Positions 54,824 to 62,772 of a DNA stretch of 64,000 nucleotides are shown here, piece after piece. Both the position numbers and the translations under genes were made by a program. How positions within the stretch are numbered: the first letter of the stretch is position 1; each line of letters begins with the position of its first letter. Source of the stretch: Opitutaceae bacterium (GTDB taxonomy: Bacteria; Verrucomicrobiota; Verrucomicrobiia; Opitutales; Opitutaceae); NCBI GenBank assembly GCA_005792355.1, contig SXSC01000065.1:1-64000 (forward strand), given 5' to 3'. The notes under the pieces are model-generated. The model had not been told where the DNA came from and did no database searches. It was given only the letters and a program-made list of their open reading frames with translations.

Positions 54824-55408
54824 ATGCCTGATTCCTCCAAAGCCATTTTTCTGAGCTACGCCCGCGATGACGCGGCGGCGGCACGGCGCATTGCCGAGGC
54901 GCTGCGCGCTTCGGGCGTGGAAGTGTGGTTCGATGAAAACGAACTGCGCGGTGGCGATTCTTGGGATGCAAAGATCCGCCGCCAGATCGACTCCTGCGCG
55001 TTGTTCATGCCGATGGTTTCGTCGCACACGCAAGAGCGCAGCAAGGGTTACTTCCGCCTCGAATGGAAACTCGCCGTCGACCAGACGCACCTTCTCGCCG
55101 CCGGCGTGCCCTTCATCACCCCGGTGGTCATCGATGCGACGACCGAAGCCACCGCGATTGTCCCGCCCGAATTCATGCGCGTGCAGTGGACGCGGCTGGC
55201 CGACGCGTTGCCGACGACCGATTTCGTCGCCCAAGTGAAACGCCTGCTCGATGCACCGGTGGCCCCGGCTTCGGGCGCAGTTGCTCGCCGTCCCGAGGGG
55301 CAAGTGGTTGCCGCTGGCAACAAGTGGCACGAGCTGAGCCTTGTTTCGGCAAGCGGTTTTCTCTGGGCTCTCTGTGTCTCTGTGGTGCAAATCTGGCTGC
55401 GCGCGTAG
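54824..55408 (+). CDS. Truncated TIR-domain protein
   Basis: From ATG 54824 there are 194 residues. Residues 1 to about 150 are a TIR domain: AIFLSYARDD, VEVWFDENELRGGDSWDAKIRRQI, and the putative NADase Glu80 in YFRLEWKLA. Full-length relatives in this phylum continue with repeats or an enzymatic region for several hundred residues. Here the frame passes into ASGFLWALCVSVVQIWLRA, which corresponds to intergenic repeat-like DNA (tctctgtgtctctgtgg-type words also seen near 60100), and stops. Bacterial TIR proteins are often NAD-degrading defence effectors. Whether the isolated domain is active is unknown. No sensor gene is adjacent. Confidence 0.7.
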   Translation: MPDSSKAIFLSYARDDAAAARRIAEALRASGVEVWFDENELRGGDSWDAKIRRQIDSCALFMPMVSSHTQERSKGYFRLEWKLAVDQTHLLAAGVPFITPVVIDATTEATAIVPPEFMRVQWTRLADALPTTDFVAQVKRLLDAPVAPASGAVARRPEGQVVAAGNKWHELSLVSASGFLWALCVSVVQIWLRA

Positions 55409-55500
55409 CGCGCCATTTTTTCCGAGCGCAGCCTCGGAAAAAGCCGCGCTGCTTTCCGTCCGCATCGTGCATTTCTGCAACGATTTTGATCGTTCCCCGA

Positions 55501-55572
55501 GGAGCGGCGGTTTCCCAACCGCCGAAGAACCGTTGGCCGACCGTATTTGGGCGGTTGGGAAACCGCCCCTCC
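55501..55572. repeat. Inverted repeat with 23-base arms
   Basis: The arm GGAGCGGCGGTTTCCCAACC plus GCC (55501-55523) is matched in inverted form at 55550-55572 with one mismatch, separated by 26 bases. Both arms also contain the smaller palindrome GGCGGTT...AACCGCC. It lies in the 304-base gap before the sulfatase and is REP/REPIN-like. Confidence 0.8.
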
Positions 55573-55589
55573 TTCGGATGCGGTAGTTT

Positions 55590-55612
55590 TACTTTGTTAC
55601 GTCAGCGAAATT
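55590..55612 (+). repeat. Dispersed repeat family D, copy 2
   Basis: TACTTTGTTACGTCAGCGAA plus ATT matches 33351-33373 with one substitution. It lies eighteen bases after the inverted repeat above. Confidence 0.7.
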
Positions 55613-55712
55613 TCCCTGGGCTAGATCCGATCCCCCGGGAAATCGATTTTCCTTGAGATTGATCGCCCGGGCCGAGGCGGACACCCCGACTGCCTGGCAG
55701 CACCATTCCGCT

Positions 55713-57137
55713 TTATGATTTTTTCTTGTTCTTGGCCTGACCGGTCTGGGCGCGGGTGGCGGCATCCGCGGCGGCGGGAGAAATTTTTTCGGGAAAACGA
55801 CCCTGGTCGTCCGTGCGCACGATCCATGATTCCAGCTCGGCGCGGAGGCGCAGCAGCGCGGCGGCGTGCCCGGGCTGGGTGGAGCCGGTGAGATTCAGGA
55901 TCTCGTGCGGATCGGCGACCAGGTCGTACAATTGCTCCTCGGGCTGGCGGGGCTGGCTGAGGAAGGCTTGCGTCGGGGTGAGCTTGCCCTCCGCGAAAAG
56001 TTTCGGCACGAGCGTCCACGCGGGGTATTGACGGGCCTTGTACGCGTTGGGCGAGAAGAACGGCACCTCGGGCGTGAAGGTGCGGATGTAGCGGTAGCGG
56101 TCGTCGCGCACCGTGCGCAGACGCATGGCGGTCTCGTCGCAGCGGTCGCGCGCGCCGAAGACGTATTGTTTCGCCGCGGCCACCTGCGCGCCGAGGAAGG
56201 GCACGCCTTGCATTTTGGCGGGCAGCGGCACGCCCGCGAGGCTGAGCAACGTCGCCGGCAGGTCGATCGCTTCGAGCAGCCGGCGGTCCACGGTGCCGGC
56301 GCGATAGTGGGCCGGGGCCGGGAGGCCTTTCGGCCAGCGCACAATCAGCGGCACCCGCAGGCCTTCCTCGTAGCAGAATTGCTTGCCGCGGATGTGGGCC
56401 TCGCCGTTGTCGCCCATGACGATCACCACGGTGTTGTCGGCCAGGCCCTCCCGCTCGAGCTGGCCGAGGAGCTTTTGGATCTTGCCGTCGACGCGACGGG
56501 CGGAGTCGAGGTAGTCGGCGTAGTCCTTCCGGATGACAGGATGATCGGGATAGTACGGCGGCAGCACGACCTTTGCCGGATCGGTGAGGCCCTCCGCGTT
56601 GAATTCGCGGTGGGTCTCCTGAAAGTTCACCTGGGCGTAGAATGGCTGGTGGGAGGCGAGATCGGCCCAGCGGTCGCTCTGGTACAGCGGCGTTTCGGCC
56701 GGGATGAAGTTCCAGTCGGTCTTGCCGGAGGCGCGGAGGCCCAGTTCGGCGGGGAATTCCCGGAGGTTGGCCGTGTAATAGCCGGCGGAACGGAGCCATT
56801 CGGGAAGGGTGCGCACTCCGTCGGGGAGTGGTTGCTTGTTGGGAGTGCGGTGCTGGTGAGCGCCGAGGGTGGTCTGATACATCCCGGTGTTGAAGGCAGA
56901 GCGGGAGGCCGAGCACACCGGGGCGGTGGTGTAGAAGCGCTGGTAGCGCACACCGCTGGCGGCGAGGCGGTCGAGATTCGGCGTGGAGGCGGCCGGCTGT
57001 TCGCCGTAGCAACTGTAGGCGGAGGGTCCCGTGTCCTCGATGATGAGCCAGAGGAAGTTGGGGCGCGCCGGAGCGGCGGCAAAGACCGCGACGGCGGTGA
57101 CCAGAAATGCGAGGAGCAGGGTGAAGCGGGATTTCAT
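55713..57137 (-). CDS. Exported sulfatase with a CxAxR motif (S1_8-like)
   Basis: The 474 residues have a signal peptide (TLLLAFLVTAVAVFAAAP). The metal site is FLWLIIEDTG, the formylglycine position is Cys75 in CSASRSA, GAHQHRT carries substrate-region residues, and MGDNGEAHIRGKQ is the distal metal site. The Ala in CxAxR instead of CxPxR is accepted by the maturation enzyme in the S1_8 (N-sulfoglucosamine sulfohydrolase-like) branch, so it should be active. Its C-terminus is Lys-rich (NKKKS). A degraded sulfatase tail lies just upstream at 57472, suggesting a former tandem of sulfatase genes. Confidence 0.9.
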   Translation of the reverse strand: MKSRFTLLLAFLVTAVAVFAAAPARPNFLWLIIEDTGPSAYSCYGEQPAASTPNLDRLAASGVRYQRFYTTAPVCSASRSAFNTGMYQTTLGAHQHRTPNKQPLPDGVRTLPEWLRSAGYYTANLREFPAELGLRASGKTDWNFIPAETPLYQSDRWADLASHQPFYAQVNFQETHREFNAEGLTDPAKVVLPPYYPDHPVIRKDYADYLDSARRVDGKIQKLLGQLEREGLADNTVVIVMGDNGEAHIRGKQFCYEEGLRVPLIVRWPKGLPAPAHYRAGTVDRRLLEAIDLPATLLSLAGVPLPAKMQGVPFLGAQVAAAKQYVFGARDRCDETAMRLRTVRDDRYRYIRTFTPEVPFFSPNAYKARQYPAWTLVPKLFAEGKLTPTQAFLSQPRQPEEQLYDLVADPHEILNLTGSTQPGHAAALLRLRAELESWIVRTDDQGRFPEKISPAAADAATRAQTGQAKNKKKS

Positions 57138-57221
57138 GAGGACGGGCGGTTGGAGAAAGATCGGGGAACGAGGAAGGCGAAGGAGGCTGAGGGCAACTCT
57201 TTGGTCGCGACGATTTCAGTG

Positions 57222-57290
57222 TCGTTCTCGTTCCTCGTCCTCCTTATCGTTCTCTCAATTCCGCGAGAACGAGGAACGATTACGAGAACG
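57222..57290. repeat. Dispersed repeat family A, intergenic copy
   Basis: TCGTTCTCGTTCCTCGT is followed by an inverted partner CGAGGAACGATTACGAGAAC. Fifteen bases (57274-57288) are identical to imuB 41271-41285. It lies upstream of the sulfatase start. Confidence 0.75.
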
Positions 57291-57374
57291 AGGAACGATG
57301 AAAAGCGGATGGCACCTTTGTCTGCAGTTGCCGCGTTTGGTAACTTCCAAGCTAGTGTGCCGACCGCAAAGTAG

Positions 57375-57452
57375 CGTGACAAGTAGCGGCGAGCGCCAGC
57401 GAGTGGAGCGCACCGGTGGTCCACTCGCTGGCGCTCGCAGCTACACGTCACG
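57375..57452. repeat. 78-base palindrome (MITE/REPIN-like)
   Basis: The outer part CGTGACAAGTAGCGGCGAGC and its inverted counterpart match at all but three of 33 positions per arm. The inner 19 bases GCGAGCGCCAGCGAGTGGA are perfect, around a 12-base centre. It could fold as a near-complete cruciform. It carries no coding sequence and resembles a non-autonomous REP doublet. Confidence 0.85.
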
Positions 57453-57471
57453 AAAGTTATTGGTCGCGCCA

Positions 57472-57627
57472 CTAGCGCGCCGCCTTCTGCTTGACCTTCT
57501 TTTTGGTCGCGGCGGGTTCGTCGCCCGCATCGGCGGTGCCCGCGCCATTGTGCGGTGCATTGTGGGTGGGAAGCCACTTGGCGAGCTCGACCTTGGTGCG
57601 GGCGAACTCCGGTTGCGCGGCGAGGCC
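57472..57627 (-). pseudogene. C-terminal remnant of a sulfatase
   Basis: Minus-strand codons GLAAQPEFARTKVELAKWLPTHNAP followed by a Lys-rich tail read like the usual end of S1 sulfatases (NLAxxPxxAxxxxxLxxWLPxxNAP). The upstream part of the frame is unrelated. It lies 335 bases upstream of the intact sulfatase at 55713 on the same strand, with repeats A and the 78-base palindrome in between. The gap 57138-57863 holds no other gene. Confidence 0.5.
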
Positions 57628-57863
57628 CAAGCATGATAGGGAACGGGAAAAGGCGGGAAACGGGGACATCACGGGGAAAAAGACGAACGAGGCGGGGCGT
57701 TGGATACAGACGGACGGCTGAGGCGGGACCAATTCTGGATGGAGACTGACTCTATCCGTGCCGATCCGTGGCATCCGTGGTGAGGATTGACGGCCCTCCT
57801 TGGGATGCGACTCCTGGGAAATACCATGGCCAGGGGGACAAATGCGGCTCAGCCTTCCCGGAC

Positions 57864-59981
57864 ATGAACGACCACCCTTCCGTTTCGAATCCCTCGCGGC
57901 GCGCCTTGTTGCAGACGACCGGCCTCGGCCTGCTCGGCGCGGTCCTGTCCGGCACGTCCGCCTCATCCGCCGCCGAAACGCCGAGGGCCCCGGCGGCGAA
58001 ATCCGGCGCCACCGCTCGTCCCGCGAATGCGCTCGTGCCCCTCAATCGTTTCGGCCGGATGGTGCAGGAGTATTATGTCGGACGTCTGCGCGAGGCGGAG
58101 CGAACCGCGGACGCCCGTCGCGCGAAAATTCGCACGAAGGCCGACGCGGAAAATTATGTGCGCGAGGTGCGCGGCAAGATTCAGTCCATCTTCGGACCAT
58201 GGCCGGAAAAAACCCCGTTGCACGCGCGCAGCACCGGCGTGGTCGAGCGCGATACCTACCGGATCGAAAAGGTCATCTTCGAGAGCCGTCCCGGGTTTCC
58301 GGTTACGGCCAATCTTTACCTGCCGAAAGGCCGCCCCACGCCGGCGCCCGGTGTCGTCGGCAGTTGTGGCCACTCCGCCAACGGCAAGGCCGCCGACGCC
58401 TACCAGTCTTTCGCGCAAGGCCTGGCGCGCCAGGGTTACGTCGTGCTGATCTTCGATCCGATCGGACAGGGCGAGCGGATGCAATACGTGACGCCCGACC
58501 TCAAGCCCCGGATGGGGACGGGCGTCCGGGAACACCTGCACGCCGGCAATCAGCAGTTTCTCGTGGGCGAATTTTTCGGGGCCTGGCGCGCCTGGGACGG
58601 CATCCGCGCGCTCGATTATCTCCTCACGCGGCCGGAAGTCGACCCGCGGCAGGTGGGCATCACCGGCAACTCGGGCGGCGGCACGATGACGACCTGGCTT
58701 TGCGGCGTGGAGTCGCGCTGGACGATGGCCGCGCCGAGCTGTTTCGTGACGACGTTTCGCCGGAATCTGGAGAACGAACTGCCGGCCGACACCGAGCAGT
58801 GCCCGCCGCGGGCGCTCGCGCTTGGGCTCGATCACGCGGATTTTATCGCCGCACTGGCGCCGAAACCCGTGATCCTGATCGATCAGGAGAATGACTATTT
58901 CGACGTCCGCGGGCTCGAGGAGAGCCTGGAGCGGTTGCGGCCGATTTACCGGTTGCTCGGCGCGGAACAGAACGTCGAGATTTTCATCGGGCCGGACTAC
59001 CACGGGTACTCCAAGCCGGCCCGCGAGGCGATGTATCGAAAGTTCAATGGCGTCACGAAGATTTCCAGCGCGGCGGCGGAGCCCGCCATTGTGATTGAGC
59101 GGGACGAGACGCTCTGGTGTACGCCGCAGGGGCAGGTTGCGTCGGAAAAGTCGCGCACCGTTTTCGGGTTCACGCGCGAATCTTCCCTGGCGTGGCGGCA
59201 ACGGCGCGGCGAGGTGGGCGGCGCGGCGCTGACCAAGGCCCTGGCGGAAACGCTCAAGCTGCCCCGCCGCGAAGGTTCTCCGGAATATCGGATCCTGCGT
59301 CCCGGCAACTCCCGCGGCTATCCGAAGCGTTATGCCGGCACCTACGCAGTCGAGACCGAGCCGAACAGCTTCGCGCTCGTTTACCGGCTCGACGACCAGC
59401 CGCTGATGTCGCGCCTGCCCCGCGGACCGCGACGCGCGCTGCTGTACGTGGCGCATCTCTCTGCGGACGCCGAGTTGCGCGAGGAGCCGCTGCTGGCGGA
59501 GTTGATGCACGCCGAACCGGACTCGGCCGTGTTCGCGTGTGATGTGCGCGGCGTGGGTGAATCAATGCCGAGCACCACCGCCACCGCGGCGTGGGAGCCG
59601 TATGGCCCGGATTATTTTTACGCGATCCACGGCCTCATGCTCGATTACCCGTATGTGGGGCAGAAGACGCACGACGTGCTGCGGGTGATCGACTGGCTGA
59701 AATCCGGCGGGCACAGCGAGGTCCACCTGGTGGGGAGAGGCTGGGGCGCGTTCCCCGCGACGTTCGCCGCCGTGCTCGCGGCGGAGGTGAAGCAGGTCAC
59801 GTTGAAGCACGCGCTCACGAGCTATAGCGAGGTGGCCGAGAGCGAGGACTACCACTGGCCGCTGTCGACCCTGGTGCCGGGCGTGCTGCGCGCGTTTGAT
59901 CTGCCGGACTGCTATCGGGCGCTAGCCGCCAAGCGGCTCCGGCAGATCGAGCCATGGAACGCCACCGCGGGGGCGGGCTGA
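57864..59981 (+). CDS. Tat-exported tandem alpha/beta hydrolase (acetyl-esterase type)
   Basis: The ATG at 57864 gives 705 residues with a Tat-like signal (SRRALLQTTGLGLLGAVLSG). The first hydrolase domain (about 55-410) has nucleophile Ser270 in GNSGGG, an Asp in LIDQENDYFD and a His in GPDYHGYSKPAREAM. It resembles the acetylxylan-esterase/dienelactone-hydrolase group found in Verrucomicrobia. A second domain at about 470-690 has the fold (LLYVAHLSADAEL, CDVRGVGESMP) but its elbow reads VGRGWGAF without Ser or Cys, so it should be non-catalytic. The track start is 32 codons early. The exported location fits removal of acyl groups from polysaccharides. Confidence 0.85.
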   Translation: MNDHPSVSNPSRRALLQTTGLGLLGAVLSGTSASSAAETPRAPAAKSGATARPANALVPLNRFGRMVQEYYVGRLREAERTADARRAKIRTKADAENYVREVRGKIQSIFGPWPEKTPLHARSTGVVERDTYRIEKVIFESRPGFPVTANLYLPKGRPTPAPGVVGSCGHSANGKAADAYQSFAQGLARQGYVVLIFDPIGQGERMQYVTPDLKPRMGTGVREHLHAGNQQFLVGEFFGAWRAWDGIRALDYLLTRPEVDPRQVGITGNSGGGTMTTWLCGVESRWTMAAPSCFVTTFRRNLENELPADTEQCPPRALALGLDHADFIAALAPKPVILIDQENDYFDVRGLEESLERLRPIYRLLGAEQNVEIFIGPDYHGYSKPAREAMYRKFNGVTKISSAAAEPAIVIERDETLWCTPQGQVASEKSRTVFGFTRESSLAWRQRRGEVGGAALTKALAETLKLPRREGSPEYRILRPGNSRGYPKRYAGTYAVETEPNSFALVYRLDDQPLMSRLPRGPRRALLYVAHLSADAELREEPLLAELMHAEPDSAVFACDVRGVGESMPSTTATAAWEPYGPDYFYAIHGLMLDYPYVGQKTHDVLRVIDWLKSGGHSEVHLVGRGWGAFPATFAAVLAAEVKQVTLKHALTSYSEVAESEDYHWPLSTLVPGVLRAFDLPDCYRALAAKRLRQIEPWNATAGAG

Positions 59982-60238
59982 TATTCAAGTCCTTTCGATC
60001 CCGTTTGCGACGATTTCGGAAATTCGTCGGCTGCGGTCGCCGCGTTGAGCTAAGATTGACCCACTTCGATCCTGTTGAGACGATTTTTTATCACAGAGAT
60101 CACGGAGGGAAAAGAGAGGCCACAGAGCAGAAAAGCGGGCGTTCATTTCCGGTGTATTCTCTGTGACCTCCTGCCGGGCCTCGGTGACCTCTGTGACCAG
60201 CGGTTCGATTCCTTCGGCTGCGGTATCCACGTTGGGAA
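59982..60238. other. Gap with CACAGAG-type filler repeats
   Basis: Words such as CACAGAGATCACGGAGG, GGCCACAGAG and GTGACCTCTGTGACC form a loose inverted pattern (60090-60200). The word TTCGGCTGCGG appears at about 60027 and 60216. Similar ctctgtg words end the truncated TIR gene at about 55370. No gene or terminator is evident. Confidence 0.55.
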
Positions 60239-61831
60239 TTATTCAAGCGACGCGCGATTCAGCAGCGGCCGACCTGACTCGACCACATACGTCGCGCGCG
60301 TCTGCAAGGGGGCGCCGCGGCGCGTGACGAAAGGCACGGTCCGAAAATCCGTGCGCCACTGCTGCGACCTGACCTCGCACCGGACGTAGCCGCGCTCGTT
60401 GTTGTGATATTTCACGAAAGGATTTTCGGCGAGCAGCGCGCCGAGGTAGGCGGGCTGGTCCTCGCCATCGTTATTCGACGAGATCGACGTGCCGACAAAC
60501 TCCGTCGCGACGCTGGGCGCATCGGGCCGGTCGGGATCGGCCGCCAGTTCGTTCGCCCAATTGTGATGAACGTCGCCGGTGAGGACAACCGGGTTGGCGA
60601 TCCGGCGATCGCGCAGGTGGCGCAGCAGGCGGCGGCGCTCGAATTCGTAACCGGCCCACTTGTCCATGCTCAGTCCCACTACAGGGCCGGGTGTGCGATC
60701 GACCGGTGCGACCATCACCTGTTGCGCGAGCACGTTCCACGCGGCCGACGAGCGCTGCAGGCCATCGAACAACCACGCCCGCTGCGTGTCGCCCATGATG
60801 GTGCCGCGCGGGTCGAGCAGCACGGGGTGCGGCGGCTTGGTTCCGTCGCCCTGCGGCTGGTCGGTGCGGTATTGGCGGGTGTCGAGCACGTGAAACGAGG
60901 CGAGCCGGCCGAATTCGAGGCGGCGGTAGAGCAGCATGTCGGGCCCGGAGGGGAGCGCGCTCCGGCGCAGGGGCATGTGCTCGAAATACGCCTGATAGCC
61001 CGCGGCCCGGCGGACCAGGAATTTCTCCGGTGGATTTTCCTCGGGATGATCGTGGATCGCCCCCGCGTAGTTGTTGCTCACCTCATGATCGTCCCACGTG
61101 ACAATCCACGGGGCCATCGCGTGGGCGGCCTGCAGCGCCGGATCGGATTTGTAGAGCGCGTAGCGGTTCCGATAGTCGTCGAGCGAAAAAATCTCCGGCA
61201 TGCCGTGGGGCCGGACCGCGCCATTGGCGTCCCCCTTTTCGTAGATGTAGTCGCCAAGATGCACAACCAGATCGAGGTCCTCGCGGGCCATGTGCTCATA
61301 GGCGGTATAGTAGCCCATCTCGTATTTCTGGCAGGAGGCGAAAGCGAAGCGCAGCCGCTCCGGGGTCGCACCCGCCGGAGGCATCGTGCGGGTGCGGCCC
61401 TTGGCGCTGACCTCGCCGCCCGCCTTGAATTGATACCAGTACCAGCGATCGGGGCGCAGGCCCTCGACTTCCACATGCACGGCATGCGCCCACGCGGGCC
61501 GGGCGGTCGCGGTGCCGCGTTGCACGACACGCGTCATGGCTTCGTCCTCCGCCACCTGCCACGCCACCTCGACCGGTTCGGGCGGCATGCCACCGCCGTT
61601 TTCCAACGGTCGCGGCGCGAGGCGCGTCCACAAGACGACGCCATCGGGCGCCGGATCGCCGGACGCAACGCCAAGGGAAAATGGATACGCGGAAAATTTC
61701 GGCGCCGCGGCGACCGCCCCGCGGGCGTGGGTCGAGAGCAACGCGGCGGCGGCGAACGAGGCGGAGCCGGCGAGAAAGGTGCGGCGGTTCAGCTGCGGCC
61801 CACCGGGCAGGGGAAAGAGGGGAGGTGTCAT
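60239..61831 (-). CDS. phoD: Exported PhoD-type alkaline phosphatase
   Basis: From ATG 61831, 530 residues have a Tat motif (LNRRTFLAGSASFAAAALL). The PhoD N-terminal beta domain comes next (FSLGVASGDPAPDGVVLWTRLAP). The metallophosphatase core has FAFASCQKYEMGYYTAYEHM, VHLGDYIYEKG, TWDDHEVSNNYAG and LTGDVHHNWANEL. These are the calcium/iron ligands of PhoD, a phosphodiesterase/monoesterase secreted under phosphate limitation. The track start is 85 codons too early. It is followed on the same strand by the unknown exported protein's gene upstream, at 46 bases. No Pho box could be identified by eye. Confidence 0.92.
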   Translation of the reverse strand: MTPPLFPLPGGPQLNRRTFLAGSASFAAAALLSTHARGAVAAAPKFSAYPFSLGVASGDPAPDGVVLWTRLAPRPLENGGGMPPEPVEVAWQVAEDEAMTRVVQRGTATARPAWAHAVHVEVEGLRPDRWYWYQFKAGGEVSAKGRTRTMPPAGATPERLRFAFASCQKYEMGYYTAYEHMAREDLDLVVHLGDYIYEKGDANGAVRPHGMPEIFSLDDYRNRYALYKSDPALQAAHAMAPWIVTWDDHEVSNNYAGAIHDHPEENPPEKFLVRRAAGYQAYFEHMPLRRSALPSGPDMLLYRRLEFGRLASFHVLDTRQYRTDQPQGDGTKPPHPVLLDPRGTIMGDTQRAWLFDGLQRSSAAWNVLAQQVMVAPVDRTPGPVVGLSMDKWAGYEFERRRLLRHLRDRRIANPVVLTGDVHHNWANELAADPDRPDAPSVATEFVGTSISSNNDGEDQPAYLGALLAENPFVKYHNNERGYVRCEVRSQQWRTDFRTVPFVTRRGAPLQTRATYVVESGRPLLNRASLE

Positions 61832-61877
61832 GGCGAAGGTTGGTTTTCGTTGTTTCGCGGAGAAATGAAATAGCCCG

Positions 61878-62732
61878 CTATCGCGAACGGTGATCCGGAA
61901 AATCGCGCTGGTAACGCCGCACCAGCGCGGGCGCATCGTTGGGCACGAGGCAGATTTTCCCGCGGATGTGCTTCGTTTCGCCCGGTTGCAGGCCGCCGAG
62001 GCGGAAGTCGGAGTGCAGGCAGCGCGCCACGCCCTGGAAAAGCTCCTGGTACGGCTCCCATGCCGTGGCCCACATGAGTTTGCCATCCCCGCTCGTGCAG
62101 CCGATCAGGCCGTTGTCCGGCACGAGCGGTGAGAGCGGACGCGGGTTCACGTCCGTGCGCGGGACGTGAGCGGGACACCACACCTGGCCGGGGATGTAGC
62201 GGGCCGTGGTGGCCCAGTTGCGCGTGGGCATCCGGGTGAGTCTGCCGTCGAGGAAGATGAAACACTGCGGCAGGTAATCGGTCGCGTTGGCGGCGGTCTT
62301 CTCGTCGTGCCCGGTGAAACGACTCAGGCGCACGCAAGGTTGCGTCCAGTGCGCTTCCGAGCGATGCGCGCCAGGATTGCGCGCGACGAGTTGGAAGTTC
62401 ACTTCGTCGGCGTGGGCGGTGATGGTGTGTTCGACGATCACGCCGCCGGCCAGCGTGTCGCACAGGCGCAGGACACGGCGGTCGGCGCTGAGGGCAAGAA
62501 GCTCGCTGTGGTGGGCGATGACAGTGTGCCTCCAGTCGGCGTCCGTGGAACCCGCCCGGCAGTAGGCTTCGAGGTAGTTGATCCGGAAGGAGCCGCCGGG
62601 AAGCTGCGGGCCGTGGACGACCAGCCAGTGTCCCTCGCGTTCGAGCGTGAGGTTGGCGGACGATGCCGAGTGGAGCGTGGCGCCGCCGCCCGCCAGAACC
62701 AGGGTAAGACCGAGGAGAAGCGGACGGTGCAT
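61878..62732 (-). CDS. Exported protein of unknown function
   Basis: The ATG at 62732 gives 284 residues with a signal peptide (LLLGLTLVLAGGGATLHSA). Conserved-looking stretches are WLVVHGPQLPGGSFRINYLEAYCRAGSTDADW, VIVEHTITAHADEVNFQLVARNPGAHRSEAHW and TKHIRGKICLVPND. The protein is beta-rich, like galactose-mutarotase or DUF-type accessory folds found next to glycan hydrolases in this phylum, but I cannot name the family. It sits between the SGNH hydrolase (upstream, 40 bases) and phoD (46 bases), so the three are likely one transcript. Confidence 0.65.
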   Translation of the reverse strand: MHRPLLLGLTLVLAGGGATLHSASSANLTLEREGHWLVVHGPQLPGGSFRINYLEAYCRAGSTDADWRHTVIAHHSELLALSADRRVLRLCDTLAGGVIVEHTITAHADEVNFQLVARNPGAHRSEAHWTQPCVRLSRFTGHDEKTAANATDYLPQCFIFLDGRLTRMPTRNWATTARYIPGQVWCPAHVPRTDVNPRPLSPLVPDNGLIGCTSGDGKLMWATAWEPYQELFQGVARCLHSDFRLGGLQPGETKHIRGKICLVPNDAPALVRRYQRDFPDHRSR

Positions 62733-62772
62733 GGGTGATTGGTGGCGGGAAGACGCGCGCCGCACAATTCGC

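Noticed and set aside
57628-57966. Upstream part of the 164-codon minus-strand ORF ending at 57472
   Set aside because: Only the last about 51 codons resemble a sulfatase tail. The rest is filler sequence including ATCCGTG-type words and overlaps the start of the esterase gene.
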